Source: Bacteroidia bacterium
GTDB lineage: Bacteria > Bacteroidota > Bacteroidia > Chitinophagales > Saprospiraceae
Assembly: GCA_030431945.1 (NCBI GenBank)
Contig: JAUIIF010000278.1
Span: 1 to 6,355 of the forward strand
Direction: 5' to 3'
DNA length: 6,355 nucleotides
Positions 1-6,341 of the stretch are shown one piece after another. The position numbers were made by a program, and so were the translations under genes. Under the pieces are notes generated by a model that searched no databases, was not told where the DNA came from, and worked only from the letters and a program-made list of their open reading frames with translations. The stretch's first letter is position 1. Each line of letters begins with the position of its first letter.

Positions 1-425
1 CCTACCTGCCCGGCGATTTTAAATTTCCCCGCCAGGCCATCCTTGTTCTTATTTTTTATTTTCAGGTAATCGTCCGTGAACCCAATGGCCCCCATCCAGA
101 CGGTAGCCACCAGCATGGTGATCAGGTAAACGTTGGTCAGTTTTCCCATCAGCAGACAGGGAACGACGATGGCCAGCAGGATAATGATACCGCCCATAGT
201 GGGCGTACCGGCCTTTTGGGCCTGGCCCTTCAGCCCCAGGTCACGAACGGATTCCCCCATTTGCAGCTGCTGGAGGTAGCGGATGATCCGGCGCCCCGTT
301 ACCATACTGATGAGTAAACTCAGGATAATGGCAATGCCGGCCCGCACACTCAAAAAGTCGAGCAGGTTATTCCCTGGGAAGTCTCCCAGCAGTTGTTCCA
401 GCCAATCAAAAAGGCTAACTAACAT
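1..425 (-). CDS. mraY: Phospho-N-acetylmuramoyl-pentapeptide transferase MraY, N-terminal part (runs off the left edge)
   Basis: MraY is the integral inner-membrane enzyme that transfers phospho-MurNAc-pentapeptide from UDP to undecaprenyl phosphate, giving lipid I. I translated 141 codons by hand from the ATG at 425-423. The product starts MLVSLFDWLEQ and has hydrophobic stretches at about residues 29-43, 78-94 and 98-116. The family signature is clear: VRDLGLKGQAQKAGTPTMGG at residues 60-79, then FTDDY at 116-120, where D118 and D119 correspond to the conserved Asp pair of the active site. GKFKIAGQ follows at 133-140. A full protein is usually well over 350 residues, so about a third is visible; the gene is cut by the window edge, not broken. 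The start overlaps the last 11 bases of murE in another frame, which implies translational coupling. Identity is secure; the start is well supported by the overlap and by the lack of a better candidate. Confidence 0.96.
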   Translation of the reverse strand, partial: MLVSLFDWLEQLLGDFPGNNLLDFLSVRAGIAIILSLLISMVTGRRIIRYLQQLQMGESVRDLGLKGQAQKAGTPTMGGIIILLAIVVPCLLMGKLTNVYLITMLVATVWMGAIGFTDDYLKIKNKNKDGLAGKFKIAGQV

Positions 426-1968
426 GGGCGCGGGCGTTAAGAGCGTTGGTCAATTCCAGCTTATCGTCAAAAGGGAAACGTTCCCCCTTGATTTCCTGGT
501 AGGTTTCGTGGCCCTTGCCAGCCACCAGAATAATGTCTTGTGGCTGGGCGAGCTGGACGCTGGTACGGATGGCACTACGACGATCGGAGATGCGCAGGGT
601 CCGTGCCTGCTGGTCTGTCGTCGTCAGGCCGGCCTGCATTTCGTTCAGAATTGTTTCCGGGTCTTCAGACCGGGGGTTATCACTGGTGAGAATCACCTGA
701 TCCGCCAGGGTGGCTGCCAGGCGGGCCATTTCGGGTCGTTTGGTCTTGTCCCGATCTCCTCCGGCCCCTACAACACAAAGGAGTCTTGCGGCTGGTGAAA
801 GCAGCGAGCGGAGGGTTTCCAGTACATTCTTGAGGGCATCGGGCGTATGGGCGTAGTCGACGACGGCCGTTATTGCTCCCGTCGGGTCACTTACGTAGTC
901 CAGGCGGCCGGCGGCGGCGGAGAGGTTACTCAGGATAACCAGCACGTCGTTACCGTCCTGTTCCAATTCCCGGGCGACACCAAAAGCGGCCAGCAGATTG
1001 TAAGCGTTGAAGCGACCGATCAGGCGGGTAAAGACTTCGGTGCCATTAACTTCCAACTGTAGCCCCTGGGCAGAATTGGCTAATACGCGGGCCCGGTAGT
1101 CTACCATTTTACGTAAACTGTAAAATCGCTTGGTGGCCCTGGTGTTTTGCAGCATGTATTCGCCGTTACGGTCGTCCGCGTTGACGAGGGCAAAGGCAGC
1201 TGCCGGCAGTTGATCGAAAAACCCTTTCTTGGCATCCCGGTAGGCAGCAAACGTCTCGTGGTAATCGAGGTGGTCGTGGGTGAGATTAGTAAATACACCG
1301 CCACGGAAAGCAAGGTGGGCCGTGCGGTGCTGGGCAACCGCATGGGAGCTTACTTCCATGAACACATAGTCACATCCCGCCTCCCGCATTTCCGCCAACG
1401 AAGCATTAATTGCCAGGGCGTCCGGGGTCGTATGGGTGGCGGCGACAACAGTGGCTCCGATGCGGATTTCCACCGTGGACAGCAAACCTGTTTTATACCC
1501 AAGGCCACTGAACAAATCGTGCAGCAACGTAGCTACCGTGGTTTTTCCGTTAGTTCCGGTAATCCCGACTAACGTGAGGTCATTACTCGGTTGGCCGTAG
1601 TATTCATGCGCAAGCAGGGCAAGGGCCTGGGCAGCATTAGGGACGGTAAGCCACAAAATGTCCGCTTCCCCACGGGTGGAGGGGGTATCGGCCGCCGGGG
1701 TACGCTGCGGTGCAGCGGCGGAAGCCGCAACTTTGCTCCGTTCTCTTTCCATCGCACCGGCGTCCTCGCCCACAATGGTCGTTGCCCCCTGCGCAATGGC
1801 CTGGGCGATGTAATCATGACCATCCACCCGGGTTCCCTTTACGGCGACAAACAGGCAACCGGGTTCAACCTTCCGCGAATCAAAGACTACGCAACTTACC
1901 CCACGGCCCTCCACCTTGCCGGTGACGGCAAGTGGTTGGAGACGGTCGATTAGAGGGGTAAGCTGCAT
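415..1968 (-). CDS. murE: UDP-N-acetylmuramoyl-tripeptide synthetase MurE (meso-DAP-adding type)
   Basis: MurE is the cytoplasmic ATP-dependent ligase that adds the third amino acid to UDP-MurNAc-L-Ala-D-Glu. The 517-residue product has the three Mur ligase domains. The N-terminal UDP-binding part carries DSRKVEPGCLF at 30-40. The central ATPase domain has the P-loop GITGTNGKT at 135-143, HTTPDA at 179-184, and AKKGFF at 246-251, which should contain the carbamylated lysine. The C-terminal domain has DYAHTPDALK at 371-380, GAGGDRDKTKRPEM at 401-414, DNPRSEDP at 430-437 and GKGHE at 484-488. DNPR is the family marker for meso-diaminopimelate rather than lysine. The unusual part is residues about 70-101, an Ala/Pro/Thr-rich stretch longer than the equivalent loop in MurE proteins I know. 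The gene lies 96 bp after the PBP gene and overlaps mraY by 11 bp. The ATG at 1968 gives the expected family N-terminus. Confidence 0.97.
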   Translation of the reverse strand: MQLTPLIDRLQPLAVTGKVEGRGVSCVVFDSRKVEPGCLFVAVKGTRVDGHDYIAQAIAQGATTIVGEDAGAMERERSKVAASAAAPQRTPAADTPSTRGEADILWLTVPNAAQALALLAHEYYGQPSNDLTLVGITGTNGKTTVATLLHDLFSGLGYKTGLLSTVEIRIGATVVAATHTTPDALAINASLAEMREAGCDYVFMEVSSHAVAQHRTAHLAFRGGVFTNLTHDHLDYHETFAAYRDAKKGFFDQLPAAAFALVNADDRNGEYMLQNTRATKRFYSLRKMVDYRARVLANSAQGLQLEVNGTEVFTRLIGRFNAYNLLAAFGVARELEQDGNDVLVILSNLSAAAGRLDYVSDPTGAITAVVDYAHTPDALKNVLETLRSLLSPAARLLCVVGAGGDRDKTKRPEMARLAATLADQVILTSDNPRSEDPETILNEMQAGLTTTDQQARTLRISDRRSAIRTSVQLAQPQDIILVAGKGHETYQEIKGERFPFDDKLELTNALNARAHVS

Positions 1969-1998
1969 AGTATGGATAATCTCAGAATAGAAAGAGAA

Positions 1999-2013
1999 TC
2001 AGTGAATCACTGA
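1999..2013. repeat. 15-bp near-perfect palindrome in the PBP-murE gap
   Basis: The sequence TCAGTGAATCACTGA has two perfect 7-bp arms around one central base. It lies in the 96-bp gap between the PBP stop codon (2065) and the murE start (1968), 31 bp upstream of the murE ATG. A one-base centre makes it a poor RNA hairpin, because no room is left for a loop, but a good shape for a dimeric DNA-binding protein. A chance palindrome of this size somewhere in the window is possible. No convincing promoter was found beside it, and no run of T follows it, so a terminator is unlikely. Confidence 0.35.
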
Positions 2014-2064
2014 AAATTGGTTGCAAAAAAGGTAGTCGTTGGGATGATGATGTATGGTTCGTTA

Positions 2065-4194
2065 TTAATTGAGGATGAGGGTGACGTCTTTGCCGCGCTG
2101 GCCGCGACCGTCCGTATGCCATTTCTGGTCAGTTACCCGCCCCACCCCCTGCGGGTGAACGGTATAACCGCCATTTTCCAGCACGTACACAGCGTCCCGT
2201 AAGCGCATTCCGCGTACGTTCGGCCATTTTTGGGTGAGCGGATTCCAGGGCCTTACTTCCACCTTTTCATCGATGGCCTCCACGACGCCCAGTTCCGTTG
2301 CCGGTAAACTATCGCGATCAATGTCGACGTTGACGAAGTCCAGAATATTGGCAATTTCCGCCAGGTGCCCCGCATCCCGGTTGGGCAGTTGGCCGGCGTA
2401 GAGTACCGGCCGGGGGCCTTTGTTCAACGGCTCGTGAACTTCGATGAGGCTGTTGTAGATGTTATCGGCAATCTCCCGGAACACCGGCCCGGCAACATCA
2501 CCACCGTAGTAACTTCCCTGAGTCGGGTTAAAAATGACGACAATAACACTGTAGACGGGGTTCTCCGCCGGGAAATACCCGGCAAAACTCGCCTGGTGCT
2601 GGCGCTTGCGGCCGGGCTTGCCGTAGTTCTGCTGGCTCGTGCCCGTTTTACCCGCAAAGTGGTATTGCTCGGATTTCAGCTTTTGGGCCGTGCCGCGCTC
2701 TACTACACCTTCGAGCAGGCCCTGCAGTTGTTCGATGGTCCGCTGACTCGCGATTTGCGGATCGACCACCGTGGGCCTGAAGTCCGTCAGTACTTTTCCT
2801 TCCCGGCGAACGTCTTCGACCAGGTAGGGCTTCATCATCTTACCGTTATTGGCTACGGCATTGAAGAAGGTCAGCATCTGCAGCGGGGTCAACCGGCTTT
2901 CGTAACCGAAAGCCAGCCAGGCATTGGAAATGCCCGACCACGTGGAGGAACTGGTGTCATTGACCATGGGCGTACCCTCACCGGCCAGCTCCAGGCCCGT
3001 TTTCTCATTCAGGTGAAAAGATTGCAGGCGGGCGGCGAATTCATTGTCCCGGTACAGGCTGTCCGCAAGCTTGGCCATCGCGACGTTGGAAGACTGTTCA
3101 AACGCCTGCCGTACAGTGATCAGGTTCCACCGTTTGCTCAGCGGGTTGGAATCGGTGATGGTTTTGTCGTAGAAAACCTTTTCACCGTTTTCGATGTCGA
3201 TTTCGCTGTCCAGGCTGACTTTACGATCTTCCAGCAGGGCCATCATCGTGGCCAGCTTGAAGGTGGAGCCGGGCTCCGTCGCGTTAGCGATGGCGTAGTT
3301 GTAGTGCTCGAAATATTTCGTCCGGTCCTTGTTCATGCCCAGGTTGGCAATGGCCCGGATGGCGCCGGTCTTTACGTCCATGACGATGGCTGCGCCCCAG
3401 TCCGGCAAGTGCCGGCGCATCGCCCGGTGGAGGGCATTCTCCGTAATGTCCTGGATGTTTACATCGAGGGTGGTGTACACGTCGGCGCCGGCCGTAGGCT
3501 CTACGATGGCCAGGTTGTCAGTAGGCAGCCAGAGGTCATGCCGTACATCCACCCGGAACATTTCCTGCTCCCCGCTTTCACCGGCCAGTTCTTTATCGAA
3601 AGCGTCTTCGATGCCGACTTTTTGTCCGCTCGTCTTCCCGATTGTCCGGCGCGCCAGCCAGCCAAAGGGGCGTTTGCGCTCATCGCGCTTGGTGACGATG
3701 AGGCCGCCGCCCAGGCGGCCACGGTTAAAGATCGGGAATTGCTGGATCTGCTGCAGTTCCCGGTAACTCACACTCTCGGCAAGCCGGTAGTAGTGGCGGG
3801 CCGGCCGGCTGACACTGTCCCGCATATTAAACAGGCTATCCCGCCAGGCACCGGTCGTATAATTATCGTCGACGTGTACACTCAGCAGGTAAGCCAGGCT
3901 GTCCAGGTTATCGTAGTATTCCTTCGGGGGGCAAACAAAGGGATCAAAGTGCAAGCTGAAGTAGGGGACAGAAGTGGCCAGCAAGCTGTTGTTACGACTG
4001 TAAATGTTCCCTCTTTCCGCTTCGACGGTCCGGACCTCAAAGTTCTCCTTGCCCAATTGCTGATACTCTTCCCGGTGGATCACCGCAATATCCACCGTCC
4101 GGTACGCCAGTAACAGCGCGACGGGTACCACAATCACGGCCATAATGGCGTAGATGCGGATTAAAACCTCGTCTTTAAAGTTAACGGATGACAT
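2065..4194 (-). CDS. ftsI: Class B penicillin-binding protein with C-terminal PASTA domain (division transpeptidase, FtsI/PBP3 position)
   Basis: This is a septal peptidoglycan DD-transpeptidase anchored in the inner membrane with its catalytic domain in the periplasm. The 709-residue product has a short cytoplasmic N-terminus and one membrane segment at about 12-31. The class B dimerisation part begins around VEAERGNIYSRNNSLLATS (57-75). All three penicillin-binding motifs are present: SxxK as STFK at 310-313 (nucleophile S310), SxN as SSN at 368-370, and KTGT at 516-519. Residues about 652-709 form one PASTA domain (WPNVRGMRLRDAVYVLENGG onward), reached through a linker of about 70 residues after the transpeptidase domain. 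A PASTA tail on the dcw-cluster PBP is, from memory, common in Bacteroidota and also seen in Gram-positive FtsI/SpoVD proteins. The ATG at 4194 lies 55 bp after the ftsL-like gene and gives a proper membrane-anchor N-terminus. Function is secure; the symbol ftsI rests on cluster position. Confidence 0.95.
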   Translation of the reverse strand: MSSVNFKDEVLIRIYAIMAVIVVPVALLLAYRTVDIAVIHREEYQQLGKENFEVRTVEAERGNIYSRNNSLLATSVPYFSLHFDPFVCPPKEYYDNLDSLAYLLSVHVDDNYTTGAWRDSLFNMRDSVSRPARHYYRLAESVSYRELQQIQQFPIFNRGRLGGGLIVTKRDERKRPFGWLARRTIGKTSGQKVGIEDAFDKELAGESGEQEMFRVDVRHDLWLPTDNLAIVEPTAGADVYTTLDVNIQDITENALHRAMRRHLPDWGAAIVMDVKTGAIRAIANLGMNKDRTKYFEHYNYAIANATEPGSTFKLATMMALLEDRKVSLDSEIDIENGEKVFYDKTITDSNPLSKRWNLITVRQAFEQSSNVAMAKLADSLYRDNEFAARLQSFHLNEKTGLELAGEGTPMVNDTSSSTWSGISNAWLAFGYESRLTPLQMLTFFNAVANNGKMMKPYLVEDVRREGKVLTDFRPTVVDPQIASQRTIEQLQGLLEGVVERGTAQKLKSEQYHFAGKTGTSQQNYGKPGRKRQHQASFAGYFPAENPVYSVIVVIFNPTQGSYYGGDVAGPVFREIADNIYNSLIEVHEPLNKGPRPVLYAGQLPNRDAGHLAEIANILDFVNVDIDRDSLPATELGVVEAIDEKVEVRPWNPLTQKWPNVRGMRLRDAVYVLENGGYTVHPQGVGRVTDQKWHTDGRGQRGKDVTLILN

Positions 4195-4249
4195 TTGTGA
4201 GCTAGATAGTGAGGAGGATGTTACGGTCAGGGTGCGGAAAGTGAGCGGG

Positions 4250-4558
4250 CTATTTTTTACTCACGACCAGTTTTTTCGGTTTACCACGGTGCATGCGCAA
4301 GCCGTTATCGCGGACGTCTTCGACGACCTCGGAGCGCAGGCCGTTGTACATATTTTCGCTCTGCAGCGACATGTACAACCAGCGTTTTTCTTTGATGTCA
4401 TTTTCCAGGGTCTGGATTTGACGGACGTTGTATTCGGCGTAATGGGCATTACCGATATACAGGAGGGCCAGCGCGCCCAGGAAGGCGAGAAAGCCGAGAT
4501 TTTCCAGAATGAAGCCGGAGGGGTTGAACCCCATTCCGGTGGAGCGTTTTGCTGCCAT
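4250..4558 (-). CDS. ftsL: FtsL-like small bitopic cell division protein
   Basis: The product is 102 residues with the layout of FtsL. There is a cytoplasmic N-terminus of about 18 residues, a single membrane segment at about 19-36 (LENLGFLAFLGALALLYIG region), and a periplasmic heptad-rich helix at about 41-73 (IQTLENDIKEK and following), likely a coiled coil. The C-terminus is basic (RGKPKKLVVSKK). FtsL proteins are divisome scaffolds that work with FtsB and FtsQ to control the septal PBP and FtsW. Sequence conservation in the family is too weak for motif-based proof, so the call rests on topology and on its place between rsmH and the class B PBP, which is where ftsL sits in most dcw clusters. 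The N-terminus is slightly polar and Gly-rich, and the ATG at 4558 is the only sensible start. It is separated from rsmH by an unusually long 135-bp gap. Confidence 0.86.
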   Translation of the reverse strand: MAAKRSTGMGFNPSGFILENLGFLAFLGALALLYIGNAHYAEYNVRQIQTLENDIKEKRWLYMSLQSENMYNGLRSEVVEDVRDNGLRMHRGKPKKLVVSKK

Positions 4559-4594
4559 TGTTCACACCTTTACCGCGCTGTAAATTGCCGACAA

Positions 4595-4636
4595 ACTTTA
4601 CGCAATCCCCGGGCGGGGAAGGGTCAATCGTAAAGT
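4595..4636 (-). repeat. Inverted repeat / possible stem-loop between rsmH and ftsL
   Basis: Two perfect 8-bp arms, ACTTTACG at 4595-4602 and CGTAAAGT at 4629-4636, enclose 26 bases. Inside them is a second short GC-rich inverted repeat, CCCC-GCCC-GGGG when read on the coding strand (4607-4618). The transcript could fold as an outer stem with an inner hairpin. No run of U follows the outer stem on the coding strand, so a classical intrinsic terminator is not supported. It lies in the 135-bp non-coding gap between rsmH (stop at 4694) and ftsL (start at 4558) and ends 36 bases before the ftsL ATG. It could be an RNA-processing or attenuation site, or chance. Confidence 0.45.
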
Positions 4637-4693
4637 ATGTTGTACAGCCCGGGAGCTAAAAATTTAGTGGCCTGCCGCAGCATGAACCGGAAT

Positions 4694-5608
4694 TCATGAT
4701 TCGCCAGCCCTCTCCCCTACTCGTAGTTTAGCACTACGGGCACGGGAGTTGCGCTGAATTTCTTCAGCATCCGGCAGGATCGGTTTCTTCGTCAGAATTT
4801 TGTAGGGACGGTCAATTTTCCCGTAAAAATCCTTGATGACGTTTCCTTCCGCGTTGCCGGTTTTGAGGAAGTTTTTCGTGATGCGGTCTTCCAGTGAGTG
4901 ATAAGAGAGAACGACGAGTCGACCTTTGTTTGGTATCAGTAAGTCGGTGGCCTGGGCCAATAAATCGTTAAGTGCGCCGATCTCGTCGTTCACTTCTATC
5001 CTCAATGCCTGAAACACTTGCGCCAGGTAGCGTGGCCGCGTGCCCCGCACCCAGGGATCACAGACATCCAGGAAATTCTGGATGGTGACAATGGGTGCTT
5101 TTTCACGGGCTTCCACGATGGCGTGGGCCAGTGACCGGGCATTACGAACTTCGCCGTATTCACCAAAAACCTTCTGCAGGTCATCGGCATCGTAATTATT
5201 TACAATGTCGGCAGCACTGCGGTCAGCTCCTTTGCCCATGCGCATATCCAGCTCGGCGTCAAACCGGTAGCTGAAGCCCCGCTCGGCCTGGTTGAACTGG
5301 TGGCTGGAAACCCCCAGGTCGGCCAGTAACCCATCAATCCGGGTTACGCCGTGCAGGCGCAGGTAATTGCGCAGGTGGCGAAAATTGGCGGCTACGAAGG
5401 TGAAGCGTTCATCGGCAAGGGCGTTAGCACGGGCTTCCTCATCCTGATCGAAGCCGAAGAGACGAATGTCCATCGCCCCGGCCCGTTCGAGAATCAGGCG
5501 GCTGTGGCCACCCCCACCGAAAGTTACATCTACGTAAATTCCTCCAGGACGGAGATCCAAAAAGTCCACGCATTCGTGGGCCAGCACGGGAATATGATAA
5601 TCTGACAT
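4694..5608 (-). CDS. rsmH: 16S rRNA (cytosine(1402)-N(4))-methyltransferase RsmH (MraW)
   Basis: RsmH uses S-adenosylmethionine to methylate N4 of C1402 in 16S rRNA in the ribosomal P site. The 304-residue protein is the usual family length. It starts MSDYHIPVL with the family HxPVL motif (5-9). The SAM-binding loop is DVTFGGGGHS at 27-36, followed by the acidic DQD at 54-56 that contacts the cofactor. Further family motifs are DGLLADLGVSSHQ at 92-104, RGFSYRFDAELDMRM at 110-124, the SYHSLEDR block near residue 240, and the C-terminal KPILP...NSRARSAKLR tail. The start is fixed by the overlap with mraZ: the mraZ stop and the rsmH start share one base in TAATG, so the two are almost certainly translationally coupled. 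A clear Shine-Dalgarno is absent, although AGAAGA lies a few bases upstream. Nothing looks broken. Confidence 0.98.
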   Translation of the reverse strand: MSDYHIPVLAHECVDFLDLRPGGIYVDVTFGGGGHSRLILERAGAMDIRLFGFDQDEEARANALADERFTFVAANFRHLRNYLRLHGVTRIDGLLADLGVSSHQFNQAERGFSYRFDAELDMRMGKGADRSAADIVNNYDADDLQKVFGEYGEVRNARSLAHAIVEAREKAPIVTIQNFLDVCDPWVRGTRPRYLAQVFQALRIEVNDEIGALNDLLAQATDLLIPNKGRLVVLSYHSLEDRITKNFLKTGNAEGNVIKDFYGKIDRPYKILTKKPILPDAEEIQRNSRARSAKLRVGERAGES

Positions 5609-6087
5609 TACTTGTCTTCTTTCACGGTCCGTGCAGAATCACCGAACAACTCGTCCGCCAGGGCAGCCATCTCTTCCGAGGAGGTCTCCAGCAGCTTATT
5701 GTATTCAGCTTCCGTCCAAATTTCAATTCTGTCATTACGCGCGGCGAGTACGAGGGTCTTCTGGCCCGCAGCGTAGGACTGCAACCGCTTGGGCAGCTGA
5801 ATCCGGTCTGCGGAGTCGGGGACGATCTCATTCGCACCGTTGTAAAAAATCTGCTTGAAGGTTTTGTGCTTGGGGCTCAGCTCGCTAAGTGCGTCTACCT
5901 CTTTTTTCACCTCCTTCCATACGGGGCGGGGATAAAGGGTAAGGCACTTATCGAAGCCTTTATTCACGACAAACTCCAATTCGTCACGATTACCAAGCTT
6001 CTTGAGTAAGCCACTGGGAATACGAAAGCGCCCCTTGCTGTCAAGGGTTACATCATACTCGCCAATAAGGTCATACTCAAGTACCAT
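5608..6087 (-). CDS. mraZ: Transcriptional regulator MraZ (start corrected to the ATG at 6087)
   Basis: MraZ is a DNA-binding protein of the AbrB/SpoVT fold that binds repeats upstream of its own gene and controls the dcw cluster. From the ATG at 6087 the product is 159 residues, close to the family's usual length, and opens MVLEYDLIGEYDVTLDSKGR. It contains two AbrB-like halves: the first with DSKGR at 16-20 followed by RIPSGL, the second with the weaker SADRIQLPKRL at 92-102, in which the usual Gly of the DxxGR motif is Asp. The reading frame is open further upstream to a GTG at 6147, which would add 20 residues. I reject that start because the GTG lies inside the fourth operator-like repeat and the added residues are encoded by two inverted repeats and do not resemble the family. 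The stop overlaps the rsmH start by one base. The acidic and polar tail after about residue 133 is the least conserved part. Confidence 0.95.
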   Translation of the reverse strand: MVLEYDLIGEYDVTLDSKGRFRIPSGLLKKLGNRDELEFVVNKGFDKCLTLYPRPVWKEVKKEVDALSELSPKHKTFKQIFYNGANEIVPDSADRIQLPKRLQSYAAGQKTLVLAARNDRIEIWTEAEYNKLLETSSEEMAALADELFGDSARTVKEDK

Positions 6088-6095
6088 AAGCGGTT

Positions 6096-6120
6096 CCGAG
6101 GAGATACACTTATCTCCCGG
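6096..6120 (-). promoter_or_regulatory. Stem-loop immediately upstream of the mraZ start codon
   Basis: Read on the coding strand, GGAGATA at 6117-6111 pairs perfectly with TATCTCC at 6106-6100 around a 4-base AGTG loop. The stem can be extended outward by a G-T pair and two G-C pairs past a one-base bulge, to 6120 and 6096. It ends 8 bases before the mraZ ATG at 6087. The only Shine-Dalgarno-like GGAG nearby is buried in the 5' arm, and the spacer AACCGCTT has none. This could influence mraZ translation. The pairing is read directly from the sequence; the regulatory role is inference. Confidence 0.5.
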
Positions 6121-6138
6121 GACTGTAAAAATACAGTC
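6121..6138 (-). repeat. Perfect inverted repeat in the mraZ leader
   Basis: GACTGTA and TACAGTC form perfect 7-bp arms around four bases (TTTT on the coding strand). It sits directly between the four-box repeat array (ending at 6141) and the start-proximal stem-loop (6120-6096), so the leader would carry two hairpins in tandem with no spacer. It could equally be a DNA site for a dimeric protein. There is no downstream T run, so it is not a standard terminator. Confidence 0.45.
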
Positions 6139-6140
6139 AT

Positions 6141-6180
6141 CTACCACATTTTCCCACTTTTTACCACTTTATTTCACTTT
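6141..6180 (-). promoter_or_regulatory. Four 10-bp direct repeats, probable MraZ operator (MraZ boxes)
   Basis: Read on the coding strand, 6180 to 6141 splits exactly into four contiguous 10-mers: AAAGTGAAAT, AAAGTGGTAA, AAAGTGGGAA and AATGTGGTAG. The shared core is AAAGTGG at one turn of the helix per repeat. From memory, E. coli MraZ binds TGGGN repeats spaced at 10 bp upstream of mraZ, and the Mycoplasma protein binds AAAGTG-type repeats, so both period and core fit a MraZ operator. The array ends 53 bp before the mraZ ATG at 6087. The period and sequence are seen directly; binding is inferred from family knowledge. Confidence 0.85.
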
Positions 6181-6341
6181 TTTCTTCACCACTACTAAGT
6201 GAGAAGGGCAAAAGTCTGCATTTTAATCATCTAAAAATTTACATTTTACATTTAAAAAACCATTTAACGTACACTAACCTGTCCTTATTCCGGCGCTTTT
6301 CTAACCTGAAGGCCTTTTTGCCCCCGAACGAAAGACTATAC
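6181..6341. other. Non-coding region upstream of the mraZ operator, with an AT-rich patch
   Basis: No plausible gene is visible in this stretch. It contains an AT-rich patch at about 6220-6275, with repeated TTAAATG and ACATTTT words, that would suit a promoter. The best match to the Bacteroidota -7 element TAnnTTTG toward mraZ is TAAATTTT at 6241-6234, but I could not pair it with a convincing -33 TTG at the usual spacing, so no promoter is called. It separates two oppositely oriented copies of the AAAGTGG repeat (6141-6180 and 6342-6355), so it may hold divergent promoters. Confidence 0.4.

Noticed and set aside
283..798. Plus-strand open frame of 171 codons opposite mraY and murE
   Set aside because: It crosses the conserved murE/mraY junction on the other strand and has no family resemblance, so it is a shadow of the real genes.
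2014..2064. Possible terminator after the PBP gene (run of six T on the coding strand near 2025-2030)
   Set aside because: No GC-rich stem precedes the T run, and the next gene follows in the same direction in a known operon order.
2365..4113. Long plus-strand open frame of 582 codons opposite the PBP gene
   Set aside because: It lies wholly antisense to a PBP with all catalytic motifs, shows no recognisable domain, and long antisense frames are expected opposite GC-rich coding sequence.
4624..4683. 19-codon micro-ORF in the rsmH-ftsL gap (starts MLRQATKFLAPG)
   Set aside because: It is too short to judge, has no clear ribosome binding site, and overlaps the inverted repeat. Nothing supports it beyond having a start and a stop.
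4657..4698. 13-codon frame overlapping the rsmH stop by ATGA (starts MNSGSCC)
   Set aside because: The stop/start overlap looks like coupling, but the product is tiny and has no supporting feature, so chance is the simpler explanation.
6181..6190. Possible fifth MraZ box (GGTGAAGAAA)
   Set aside because: Its GTG is 12 bp rather than 10 bp from the next box, and the AAAGTGG core is lost.
6225..6275. Bacteroidota-type promoter for mraZ
   Set aside because: A weak -7-like TAAATTTT is present, but no -33 TTG at suitable spacing could be found, so it was recorded only as part of the AT-rich region.
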